This document shows, one piece after another, positions 7,092 through 17,800 of a stretch of 64,000 bases of DNA; within the stretch, counting starts at the first letter, position 1, and each line of letters opens with the position of its first letter. The stretch is from Bacteroidota bacterium. Its GTDB lineage: Bacteria; Bacteroidota; Bacteroidia; Bacteroidales; JACABE01. The DNA lies in contig JAPLDQ010000013.1 in NCBI GenBank assembly GCA_026391675.1, positions 27,369 to 91,368 of the forward strand. The letters are read 5' to 3'. The notes under the pieces were generated by a model. It worked only from the letters and a program-made list of their open reading frames with translations. It was not told the DNA's origin and ran no database searches. The position numbers were made by a program, and so were the translations under genes.

Positions 7092-9935
7092 ATGAATCTC
7101 ACAATTGGACAAAGAATATCTACAAGAGGCGAAGATTTTATTATCAACAAAGTTGATACTAATCACGATGGTACATTCCTTATTTATGCTGAAGGAATAA
7201 GCGAGTTAGTTAAAGGTAAAAGATTTTCATTTGATTCTTATCTCGACACAGACATTAAACCAGTTGATCCAAATAAAACACTTTTAGTGCCTGATACAGA
7301 TAGTGGATACCGAAAAACAAAATTGTTTTTGGAAACGCAAATTCGTAATGCTGCCATTTTCTCCGAAAAAATAACTATTGGTCACAAAGCAGCTATAGAT
7401 GTTGCTGACTACCAATTAACTCCAACTATAAAGGCATTGCAACTGCCAAGACCAAGGTTGTTGATTGCTGACGGAGTCGGGCTGGGTAAAACCATCGAGG
7501 TAGGTATCTTTCTTTCCGAAATGATTAAACGTGGAAAAGGTAAACGAATCATGTTGCTTGCACCTAAATCTATCTTATCTCAGTTTCAGCAAGAGTTGTG
7601 GAATCGTTTTGCAATCCCACTGGTACGTCTAGATTCTGAAGGGATAGCAAGAATAAAAACTGAGCTACCTGCTAATAAAAACCCATTTGAGTACTTTGAT
7701 AAAACAATAATCTCCATAGACACATTGAAAAATAATGCAAAATTCAGACATTATTTAGAAAAATCACGCTGGGACATTATCGTCATTGATGAATGTCATA
7801 CTATTGCCAACGATAAAAGTCAGAGGGGTGATTTAGCTCAGTTCCTGGCTAAAAAATGTGAGTCATTAATTCTTACATCTGCCACACCTCACAATGGAAG
7901 AAAAGAGAATTTTGCCAATCTTATTTCAATGATTGAACCAACCGCTATTCCCAAAAGTGGTGATTATGACAAGAGCAATGTAGAGCCTTACTATGTCAGA
8001 AGGTTCAAAAATGATATTACAGAAGCAAATATCAGAGCTAATTTTCAGGAAAGGGAAATTATTAGAGTCTCTGCACCATTGAGTTCTTACGAAGTCGATT
8101 TTCTGAAATTCCAACAAGAGCTTAAAATAAAAGCAATTAGTTCCATTAATGAAGGAAAACCTAAAGATGATTTTCTTTTTTCAATTGGGATTTTTAAAGC
8201 CTTTATGTCTTCACCTCAAGCTGCATTGGTTAGTTTGAACAAAAGAATTGAAAAGGTTTCTACACAAAACATACAGACAGGTTTATACGAAGAAAACTTA
8301 GACGTGTTAGAAACGCTAAGAAACAAAGTCAGACTGGTAATTGAAAATAACAGTGATACAAAATACTCCAAACTCAGGGACACATTAATTTCATTGGGTT
8401 GGTCGGGTAAAAAGAATGACGATAGGTATGTGATTTTTACTGAGAGCATTGCGACACTTCATTTTTTAGGAGATAAACTTAAAGATGATTTTAATCTGAC
8501 AGATGAATCACTTAAATTCTTTCATGGTGTCGTACCCGAAACAGAGCAACAGAAAATAATTGAAGATTTTGGTAAAGCCGACAGTTCAGTTAAACTATTG
8601 ATATGCTCGGATGCTGGTTCGCAGGGTGTAAACCTACACTTCTTCTGCAACCGCATGTTTAATTATGACATACCATGGTCGCTAATAACCCTGGAGCAAC
8701 GTAATGGTAGAATAGACCGATACGGACAAAAGAAAATTCCTTACATTTATTATTTAGTTGCCGAATCAGACATTGATGGATTAAAAACCGATTTACATAT
8801 TGTTGAAAGACTTACTCAAAAAGAGGAGGTTGTATATAAAACGCTGGGGGATGCAGGTTCGGTAATGAAACTATATAATTCAACCAAAGAAGAAAAATTA
8901 GTTGAAAATGCGTTCCTAAAACAAGACGAAAACTTCCTTGATAAAACTCAAAATACTAACAGCGATTTCGATTTTTCAACTCTTTTTGGAGATATTGATG
9001 ATAAAACGCCTGCTATAATTACTAATAATCCATTTGAAAAACCGCTTTCAATTTATCAGAAAGATGCACAGTTTTATAGTGAGTTGTTCGACCAATTAAA
9101 ATCAAGCAACCAAATAGGTTCTAATGAAGTCAGCGTAAGCGATGGTTATGTTGAAATCTCCAATACTAAAGATTTGAATCAGGTATTATTTGACCTTCCA
9201 TTAGAATCTAAACCATCCATTGGTGGATTGTTTAAACTTTCACTCGATAAAGATTTAGTTCAAAAATCGATTGAAGCTGCCAGAAAGAAAAAAGGTGAAT
9301 GGGCTGAATTTCAGGTATTGTATGAATTACACCCAGTTGTAAGATACTTTATGACCAAACTGGAAGCTAGTGTCCATAAAGACTCTGCTTTAGTTGCGAA
9401 ATCGAGAAAACTACCTTCTGATTCTGCTTGGTTCGTATTTCACGGACAGGTTTCAAATAGTTTAGGTCAACCTGTTATTGCTGACTTTTTAGTAGTAGGC
9501 TTAAAATGGGACGGATCAATACTAAGAAAAACATTTGACTTGTCAGATTTTATTGATGAGTTTCAACTGAGGAGCCAATTATACACTGAAGAAATTCCTG
9601 AAACTGAACTTGGAAATTTACAAGAGATATTGACAGATGCTGTTGAATGGGCTGTTGAACACATGTTCGAAGATCAACAACTACTTCAATTAAAAATGGA
9701 ACAAAAGATGTCGATCTACCAATCAAAATTAGAAAAATGGCATACTGAAGCTATGCAACAACTTGAAATTGATTTTAGTGAGAGGTCGGTGGGTTATTTC
9801 TGGTCGAGAATCAGGGATTCGAAACAACGTGAAATTGAGACTATCTTAAGTAATTCAAGCCAATATTTCCAGGATTTAACCTCATTGCAGGGTGACCCAT
9901 ATTTAAAGGTGTTAGCCGTTTTTTATAATAAATAA
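7092..9935 (+). CDS. SNF2-family helicase (DrmD-like), gene 1 of the defence operon
   Basis: A 947-residue SNF2/Swi2 ATPase. It has a P-loop in LLIADGVGLGKTIE (about 124-137), DEAH-type box IDECHTIAN (about 233), LTSATPHNGR (about 261), SDAGSQGVNLHF and arginine finger motif QRNGRIDRYGQ (about 536). The motifs look intact. The C-terminal 350 residues are helical and unassigned. SNF2 proteins of this size with an adjacent giant methylase occur as DrmD-DrmMI in class 1 DISARM; in such systems they probably translocate on DNA during recognition of unmodified phage genomes. The gene ends 6 bp before the methylase gene, which places it first in a six-gene operon. Confidence 0.85.
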   Translation: MNLTIGQRISTRGEDFIINKVDTNHDGTFLIYAEGISELVKGKRFSFDSYLDTDIKPVDPNKTLLVPDTDSGYRKTKLFLETQIRNAAIFSEKITIGHKAAIDVADYQLTPTIKALQLPRPRLLIADGVGLGKTIEVGIFLSEMIKRGKGKRIMLLAPKSILSQFQQELWNRFAIPLVRLDSEGIARIKTELPANKNPFEYFDKTIISIDTLKNNAKFRHYLEKSRWDIIVIDECHTIANDKSQRGDLAQFLAKKCESLILTSATPHNGRKENFANLISMIEPTAIPKSGDYDKSNVEPYYVRRFKNDITEANIRANFQEREIIRVSAPLSSYEVDFLKFQQELKIKAISSINEGKPKDDFLFSIGIFKAFMSSPQAALVSLNKRIEKVSTQNIQTGLYEENLDVLETLRNKVRLVIENNSDTKYSKLRDTLISLGWSGKKNDDRYVIFTESIATLHFLGDKLKDDFNLTDESLKFFHGVVPETEQQKIIEDFGKADSSVKLLICSDAGSQGVNLHFFCNRMFNYDIPWSLITLEQRNGRIDRYGQKKIPYIYYLVAESDIDGLKTDLHIVERLTQKEEVVYKTLGDAGSVMKLYNSTKEEKLVENAFLKQDENFLDKTQNTNSDFDFSTLFGDIDDKTPAIITNNPFEKPLSIYQKDAQFYSELFDQLKSSNQIGSNEVSVSDGYVEISNTKDLNQVLFDLPLESKPSIGGLFKLSLDKDLVQKSIEAARKKKGEWAEFQVLYELHPVVRYFMTKLEASVHKDSALVAKSRKLPSDSAWFVFHGQVSNSLGQPVIADFLVVGLKWDGSILRKTFDLSDFIDEFQLRSQLYTEEIPETELGNLQEILTDAVEWAVEHMFEDQQLLQLKMEQKMSIYQSKLEKWHTEAMQQLEIDFSERSVGYFWSRIRDSKQREIETILSNSSQYFQDLTSLQGDPYLKVLAVFYNK

Positions 9936-9941
9936 AGTGCC

Positions 9942-12900
9942 ATGATTAAGTTTATTAAAAATACAGGAGATTATTTTTCTTCAAATTATTTTGACGAGGA
10001 TTTTACTACCAAAGTTCTCTCAAAATGTGGTTATGGTGCAGATGATATAAAAGAATTTAATAAAAGGATTACACCTTTAAAAGACAGATTCTTTAAGTTT
10101 AAGCAGCTTTATATAGAAGGGCGCCTCAGAACTAAAGATAAAATTAACGAAACAAATTTGTTTCACACTACATTACTCAATGCATTAGGTTATAACGGTA
10201 ATAAAACGAATTATCATAAATTATTTCAGTTAACAGAACAAGAAGCAATACCTGTTCGTCACATTCTGTATCGGGGTGAACAACCACACCTTATGATTAT
10301 GGAAATGCAAGCATTAATCAAAGAGGATGATACAGACCCTGATGGTCTGTTTGAACAACGATACAATGTAGAGGATGAATTATTATCAAATCCGCCTCAA
10401 AAGTACCATAGAAGTCAATGGGAAGACATATTTACAGTACCAGAGGGGATAAAAATTTCACCCGTAATTATAAACAAAGCAATTTCTGAACTTTTCTTAC
10501 TAGAACCTCATTACCGTCCAAGATATATTCTTTTGTTAGCAGGGAATATTGTATATCTCCTTGAACAGGAAAAATGGTTCAGAGGAAGTTATTTAGAGTT
10601 TGATCTTGAAGAATTATTCAGTGAAGCAACTGCGAGTCCACGAGCAAATTATTATGCGCTTTTTTACTTCCTTACAAGCAAAGAAGCATTATCTCCAGAA
10701 AGTAATATGGTGCTTCTGGACCAATTAAATGAAGATAGCCACAAAAGTGCCTACGAAGTTACACAAGATCTGAAAGAAGGTATCATTCACGCAATAGAAA
10801 CGCTGGCTAATGAAGCATTATATTACCAAAAACAGATACTTAAAGAAGAATATGATGAAACTGATAATCAATTTGAACAGGAAATTAAGGACGATTGCTT
10901 AAGGATAATTTATCGTTTGCTGTTTATATTTTATGCTGAAAGTCGTGAAGATTTGGATATTCTTCCAAGTAACGATCCTATCTATAACAAAGGTTATTCC
11001 CTTGAAATGCTTCGTGATTTAGAGCAAGTTCCCTTATACTCCGAAACCAGTTTGAATGGTTACTTCTTTCACGAATCATTAAGTAAGCTTTTCAAAGTTC
11101 TTAGTTCAGGATACCGTGAAATTGAAAATGGAAACAATAAAAGTTTCAGGGTACGACATATTGATTCACCTTTTTTTGATGAAAGAAAGCTTAAACACTT
11201 GTACAAGGTGAAGTTTCGGAACAAAATCTGGCAAGATATTATTTGTAGACTGTCTCTATCAAAAAAACAAAACAACCGATCAAGAGGTCGGATTTCATAT
11301 GCAAATTTAGGAATAAATCAATTAGGCAGTGTTTACGAAAGTTTGTTGGCTTATCGTGGTTTTTATGCCGAAGTGGACTATATTGAAGTGCATAAAAAGG
11401 ATAAACCAACTGAGGGAACTTACTTAGTACCACGAAGTCGAATGGACGATTTTGATAATGGTGAAATATTAAAAGACATCAATGGCGATGTCATCATTTT
11501 AAACAAAGGTACTTTTGTATATCGACTAAGTGGAAGGGACAGACAAAAATCTGCATCTTATTATACACCAGAAGTTCTTACACAATCAACGGTAAAATAC
11601 ACATTGAAACCGATTTTAGAAAAGTTGGACAAAGATGAAATGAAAGCGGTTGACTTACTTGATTTGAAGCTTTTGGAACCAGCCATGGGCGCAGCTGCAT
11701 TCCACAACGAAATGATTAATCAACTTGCTGAAGCCTATATCGCTTATCGCCAAAAAGAGTTAAGAGATGCTGGCAGAATTGAATGGAAAGTGGAACCTGA
11801 TAAGTACAAAGAAGAATTACAAAAAGTTAAGGCTTATATAGCAACAAACAATGTATATGGTGTTGATTTAAATCCCACAGCCATTGAACTTGGAAAGTTG
11901 TCATTGTGGCTTAATGTGATACATAAAGACATGGAAACACCTTTTTTTAGCAACCGTATTTGTGTAGGAAATGCAGTTGTGGGTGCTTGGCTAAAGGTTT
12001 ACAAAGTATCTGATGTGGAACAAGAATATGGAACAGATAAAAAACCACTAAAAAATCAACCAAATAAAGCATGGTGGGATAATGCTCCCAGGCAATTGGA
12101 ATTTAAGTCACAAAATGATTATGAAAAGATAAAACATGGCAGAAAACAGGATGAAATCTATCACTTTCTTCTACCTGATAAAAATATGGTTCCTTCTGCA
12201 GGTATTAAAATGTTGAAAGATGAATACGTCTTATTTACAAAAAAAGTAACAGAGTGGAAAAAGGAATGGACTAAACCTCTCAATAAGGAAGAAATTGAAA
12301 ATCTAAAACTAATAAGTAATAAGATAGATGAATTGTTAGCTGAGTATTATCAATTTCAAAGAACAATAAACATTAAAACCTGTACACGTCAGAATATTTT
12401 TGGAGCAGTTAAAAAGAATGAACAAGCAGAACTGGGTCTGAGAAGCTACGATGAAAAAGAACGATTAGCCGACCAGCGAAACCGACATAATTCACCTTAT
12501 TTTAAATTGAAATTGGTTATGGATTACTGGTGTAGTCTGTGGTTTTGGGATGTACGTCAGGCAGATGAGTTACCATCAAGAACACAATTTTGGAGTGATA
12601 TTGCCAATATCTTGGATTTGGATACCAATAAAGCCATGGAAGGAATTCTGCTAAAAAGGGGGCAACAAAATCTTTTCGAAAGTATTACACAATTAAACAT
12701 GGCTTTTGAATCAGATATAACCAGAAATGAGAAAAAAGAAGTAAATGCTACAACTGATTTTATAGATGCTGTGGTTGAATACACCAACCGTAAGGATTTA
12801 TTTGATAATAACCAACGGCTTTCTATTGTGAGTGAGTTGGCAAAGAAATTCTTCTTTTTTCATCCGCAATTAGAATTTCTAGACGTATTCTGGGAACGTG

Positions 12901-14816
12901 CTGGATTTGATTTGATTGCAGGGAATCCCCCTTGGATAAGCGTAGGTCTCGATGAAAAAGGGATATTATCAACAAATAAACAAGAAATCCTAATAAGAAA
13001 ATATTCCTCTCCTGAAATTAAAAAAATCTTAACTGAATGTATCAAAAAAGATTCAGATCTTAAATTAATTCTTGTTGAAGAGAGTCTGGAATGTGAAAAT
13101 CTTAAATCATTTATAACAAGTCACCAAAACTATTTTAATCTCTCCAAGCAAAGAAATAATCTATATAAATGCATCCTTAATAATTCTTTACTCCTTCTCA
13201 ATATAGAAGGTATTTCTGGAATAATACATCCTGAAGAATTTTATTTAGAAGCAAATGAAGGTATTTTGAGACAGAAGCTTTATTCAAACTTAATTTATCA
13301 TTTTCACTTTCGAAATGAATTAAAACTGTTTGAAGGAGTTCAAAACCAACAAGAATTTTGCATCTCAATTTTCTATAAAAAGAAAGATTCTTATGGGTTC
13401 CATAACCTTTACAATCTTTTTCATCCTTGCACAATATTCTTATCATTAGTTAATACATTGAATTATAGTGAATTGGGTGGTATAAAAGTTATAAATGAAC
13501 AAAATGAAAAATTTGAATGGAATTTGTTACCAAGTTGTGATAGAGATATTTATTTAGATAAAAGTACATTATCTAAAATTACAGAAGTTGATAAAACTAC
13601 AGGATTACCTAATGGGAAATTACCAAATATATTTTCTCGTAAAATACTTCAAACAATAATTACACTATTCAAACTTGATCGTCTAAGCAAAAATTCAACG
13701 TTTTATGGAACAGATTGCTGGAATGAGGTAAATGCGATAAATAATGGCCAAATTAAAAAGGTGACTAAATTTCCTGATTATGAGAAGAATGAAATGATTT
13801 TTAATGGTGCTCATTTTTTTGTTTCAAATCCATTCTATCAATGCCCAATTGAGAGTTTTAAAAGAAATACTGATTATGACATAATTGATTTAACATCAAT
13901 TAATGAAGATTTTTTTTCAAGAACAAATTTTATTCCTGGTAATCGATTTGAAGACTATTTTAATTTAGAAGAAAATAATATATGGTTTGAGAATTATAAA
14001 TTGGCTTTTAATAAGATGCTAGATCCTGCATCAGAGAGAACAATTAGACCAGTTATTATTCCTCCAAAGACCTCACATATAAATAGCGTTTATTCAGTAG
14101 TATTTAAGACAAATGTTGATTTAATTGTTACAACTGGAATTACTTCATCGATAATATTTGACTATATAATTAAATCATCTGGAGCATCAAATTTAACTAT
14201 TGAAGTAATTAATAACATTCCATATATTAATACCGCGCAATCTCAAAATATATTCGATAATCTTACAGCAAGAGTTTTAAGATTAAATTGTTTAAATAAA
14301 TATTATGATGTGCTATGGCAAGTAGTATATTCTGAAAGATACAATGCTATAAAATGGACTAAAAATGACTCTAGATTATCTCATTTTAAGTTTCTTAGCC
14401 AGAAATTAGAGTTTGAATCTGCTCTACGAAATTCTTTTGAAAGAAGGCAAGCATTATTGGAAATTGATGTTTTGGTTTGTAAATTATTAAACTTAGAAAT
14501 TGAAGAACTTATTTCAATCTATTTGGCTCAATTTCCTATTGTTCAGCAATATGAATATGATACTTGGTATGATACCAAAGGAAATATCGTATTTACATGC
14601 AGCAAAGGCCTGATAGGTATAGGCTTGGATCGTAAGGAATGGGAACAGATAAAAAACATGCAGGTTGGTGAAACCTACGAACATACTATTACCAAAAGTG
14701 AATTATACCAGGGCAAGAAAATAACCTATTATGCTCCTTTCGATAAATGTGACCGAGTAGAAGATTACAAAGTGGCATGGAAGCATTTTGAAGAGGTGTT
14801 TAACAAACAATTTTAA
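9942..14816 (+). CDS. giant N6-adenine DNA methylase (DrmMI/type IIG-like), gene 2
   Basis: A 1624-residue class I AdoMet-dependent methylase. Motif I is LLEPAMGAAAFHNE (about 577) and the acidic motif is GVDLNPTAIELGKLSLW (about 641). Motif IV is NPPW (about 995), the catalytic tetrad of adenine-N6 methylases. The long N terminus (1-550) and the C-terminal third (1010-1624, probably target recognition) resemble Eco57I/PglX/DrmMI-type enzymes. No nuclease motif is evident, so this is more likely a self-marking methylase than a complete type IIG enzyme. The spacing between motifs I and IV is unusually long. It lies 6 bp after the SNF2 gene and 12 bp before the ATPase gene. Confidence 0.85.
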   Translation: MIKFIKNTGDYFSSNYFDEDFTTKVLSKCGYGADDIKEFNKRITPLKDRFFKFKQLYIEGRLRTKDKINETNLFHTTLLNALGYNGNKTNYHKLFQLTEQEAIPVRHILYRGEQPHLMIMEMQALIKEDDTDPDGLFEQRYNVEDELLSNPPQKYHRSQWEDIFTVPEGIKISPVIINKAISELFLLEPHYRPRYILLLAGNIVYLLEQEKWFRGSYLEFDLEELFSEATASPRANYYALFYFLTSKEALSPESNMVLLDQLNEDSHKSAYEVTQDLKEGIIHAIETLANEALYYQKQILKEEYDETDNQFEQEIKDDCLRIIYRLLFIFYAESREDLDILPSNDPIYNKGYSLEMLRDLEQVPLYSETSLNGYFFHESLSKLFKVLSSGYREIENGNNKSFRVRHIDSPFFDERKLKHLYKVKFRNKIWQDIICRLSLSKKQNNRSRGRISYANLGINQLGSVYESLLAYRGFYAEVDYIEVHKKDKPTEGTYLVPRSRMDDFDNGEILKDINGDVIILNKGTFVYRLSGRDRQKSASYYTPEVLTQSTVKYTLKPILEKLDKDEMKAVDLLDLKLLEPAMGAAAFHNEMINQLAEAYIAYRQKELRDAGRIEWKVEPDKYKEELQKVKAYIATNNVYGVDLNPTAIELGKLSLWLNVIHKDMETPFFSNRICVGNAVVGAWLKVYKVSDVEQEYGTDKKPLKNQPNKAWWDNAPRQLEFKSQNDYEKIKHGRKQDEIYHFLLPDKNMVPSAGIKMLKDEYVLFTKKVTEWKKEWTKPLNKEEIENLKLISNKIDELLAEYYQFQRTINIKTCTRQNIFGAVKKNEQAELGLRSYDEKERLADQRNRHNSPYFKLKLVMDYWCSLWFWDVRQADELPSRTQFWSDIANILDLDTNKAMEGILLKRGQQNLFESITQLNMAFESDITRNEKKEVNATTDFIDAVVEYTNRKDLFDNNQRLSIVSELAKKFFFFHPQLEFLDVFWERAGFDLIAGNPPWISVGLDEKGILSTNKQEILIRKYSSPEIKKILTECIKKDSDLKLILVEESLECENLKSFITSHQNYFNLSKQRNNLYKCILNNSLLLLNIEGISGIIHPEEFYLEANEGILRQKLYSNLIYHFHFRNELKLFEGVQNQQEFCISIFYKKKDSYGFHNLYNLFHPCTIFLSLVNTLNYSELGGIKVINEQNEKFEWNLLPSCDRDIYLDKSTLSKITEVDKTTGLPNGKLPNIFSRKILQTIITLFKLDRLSKNSTFYGTDCWNEVNAINNGQIKKVTKFPDYEKNEMIFNGAHFFVSNPFYQCPIESFKRNTDYDIIDLTSINEDFFSRTNFIPGNRFEDYFNLEENNIWFENYKLAFNKMLDPASERTIRPVIIPPKTSHINSVYSVVFKTNVDLIVTTGITSSIIFDYIIKSSGASNLTIEVINNIPYINTAQSQNIFDNLTARVLRLNCLNKYYDVLWQVVYSERYNAIKWTKNDSRLSHFKFLSQKLEFESALRNSFERRQALLEIDVLVCKLLNLEIEELISIYLAQFPIVQQYEYDTWYDTKGNIVFTCSKGLIGIGLDRKEWEQIKNMQVGETYEHTITKSELYQGKKITYYAPFDKCDRVEDYKVAWKHFEEVFNKQF

Positions 14817-14828
14817 ACGAATATTATT

Positions 14829-17800
14829 ATGAGTGTGAAGTTTAGTTTGGTAAGATTCTTAAAAAGAAACAATATTCAATTGAATCGCTTTTATGCAAAG
14901 CTAAAAGGAGATGACTCTAAAACGTATTTTGGGGAAATTTATTCAGTTGAATCGAATCAAGTAGTATTAAACGAAAAGGATAAAAGATTACAAATATTTT
15001 TCCCGAGAGAAAACAAACAATTTGAACTAAATATAACATATGAATTTAGCCTAATTGTAAATTATGATGAAGGGAAAAATAAGGAAAGTGTTTTTATTGA
15101 ATACAAAAACAACCCACCTAAGGCTTTAGCTAATTTAAGTAATCAAACAAAGGTAGGTGTAATTAAAAATAATCCAGAAATAATCCAGAAAAGAACAGTT
15201 ATTCCATTAAAAGCTAATCCAATGGTTGAATCTTTTCTATTTAAAAATGGAATTAAAACAAATAGGTTTTATGGGAAATGTATCCTAACCGAGAAAGGAA
15301 ATTATATATTTTGTGAAGTAATTTCAAAAGAAGATGGAAATTTCTTATTAGATAATTCAGGTAACAGACAAACAGTTTTCATTGGCAAGGAATCAAAGCT
15401 ATGTATGGTTGAAAGTTTCTATGAGTTTAGTATACATATAGACTTTGATAAAGAGACTAATGATGAGTTCCTGAAAGTTGATTCGAAAATAAATCTTCCT
15501 CATAAACTTGAACTGAATCCTTATAAAGAAATTGTTAGACTTAGATACGAGCGTCTTGATAATCCTGAAGCAAATAAAATGATTGCAAATCTGATGAGAG
15601 AGATTGGTAAAGGACTTTATTCTTCAAAACAACGAATGATATTTGAGTTACTTCAGAATGCAGATGATACACCTGCTTGTGATGAAGTACATTTTTATAT
15701 AGTTACACATGAAGATTATTTTTTAATAATGCATAATGGAATCCCATTTAATAGAGATGATGTTGAAGCTATAACAAGTGCTGCCGAAAGTACCAAAAGA
15801 CTTGATCGAAAAAAAACGGGTTATAAAGGGATTGGATTTAAGTCTGTATTTACTGACAGTGAAGAGGTAATAATTAAATCGGGTGGTTACTTATTTAGCT
15901 TTATGCGGAATTACAATGGATTTGATAATTTTGATAGTTTTTATTTCAATAAGCAAAGATATTTAGATTATCCAAAACTACTTGAAGAAGATAAACTTAA
16001 ATACACAAAACAGCGTAAAAGTTTCAATGGTAATACAGATATTCCATGGCAATTAATACCAATTTGGCAAGATAGTGTTCCTGAAGTTTTGCAAGATACA
16101 AGGTTCGTTCAGTTTGAGAATAATAATAATGTAGGGATTGCTATTAAATTTGGTGAGGAAAAAATAAAAGGGTATTTAGATGCTGTTGCTGCATTTGCTC
16201 AAAAACCTCATTTTATGTTATTTCTCAGAAATGTTACACTTTTTAAGTCTTTTAAGAATCAAGTTGAAATTAAAAAATCTGGAATTAATCCGATTACAAT
16301 TGAAAGAAAAAATTGGGATAGTGATGATTTTGTAATAAAGTATTTTAAAAAAGAAATTGATAATATTGAAGTTAATGATGAATCTTTAGCTCAAGAAGGA
16401 GTCCATATTTACAAACGAGAGAAATTGAATGATTATGGCGAAAAGAATCACTATTTTAGTCACGATATTGAAGGTAAAAAGGAAATAGAATCAATTCCAC
16501 CAAAACTAGCAGCATTTGATAAAACAACCATTACATTCGCTGCACCAATTATAGACGCTAAACTACAAGCGGAGCCTGAATATTTAAGCGGAAAATTAAC
16601 ATCCAGTTTCTTTACTTATTTGCCAATGAAAGAGCAGAGAATTTCTTTGCCATTTCTTGTAAATGCTGATTTTGTTCCTGATTCTAGTCGAGAAAAACTA
16701 CAAGGTGATAATCAGTGGAATGAATATATTATAGCTAAAATAGCCAGGAATCATGTTTTATGGTTAAAGGAGCTAGCAGAACAGTGTATAGAGTATAAAC
16801 AGGTTCATCCCGAATACCTTTCATTATTACTAAAAGAACCAATACAATATGAAGATACAATAAATCAACTGATAAATAAATATAACAGTATATATCTAGA
16901 AACAATTGAAAACACGCCGTTTGTACTTACTGAAAATTTGGTAGTCTTACAAAAGAATGAGATAATTATTGATAAAATCGGGCTTTCAGATATTTTGGGA
17001 GTTGATTCATTTTATACTCTTTCAGAAACAACAAAAAAACTTCCATCTAAAAACATTAACATAAAATATCTTTTTAGTAAGTACTTAGAAATTGAAAAAT
17101 TTGATCATGAAGTATTCATATCATTATTAGAAGAGGATGATAAAAAAGAAATTTTAAGAAATACCATATCTGGTTTAAATAAAAGTCAATATACTAGGTT
17201 TCTAGATTGGTTTGATAAAATGACACTGAAATTTAATTTTGAGAAAGATTGGTTGTTTTTTATCCCTTTTATAAAGGTAAATGACAGTGTCTTTTCTTTA
17301 GAAGAAATTCTTAAAAATGAGTTTATAATACTGAATACAAGTTCATTAAATGTTGTATCTGATATACTTATAAAGCTGGGATTTGAATTGACGAACAAAA
17401 CCTTAGATAAATATACATCTATTTGGGATAAACTTGATGTTTACAATATTGATGAAGAAATACTATATGGAAAAATTGCAAATAGTAATAAGCTATCATT
17501 ACTTGATGCAAATGAAAAATCAAGATTAATAACATTTTTAGCTAAATTAGATAATATTGGCGATACTAAATATGCTCAGTCATTATTATTATTTAAAAGT
17601 CAGGATAAAAGCAAAACTTTAAAACCACTTGGAAAATTAATTTCAAATACAATTAAAAACTTACCAAAGTGGTTAGAGCCTTTAAGAATTAATCTGAAGG
17701 AAGAAAACGCACTTAATCCTTCTTTTAAGAAATATTTAGTAATAGAAAAAAATTTACTTACGAAGGTTTTCTCAGACCCACATTTATTCTCTGACATTAC

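Noticed and set aside
9942..14816. BREX (PglX) assignment
   Set aside because: The methylase is PglX-like in motifs, but no PglZ, BrxC or BrxL-type gene is nearby.
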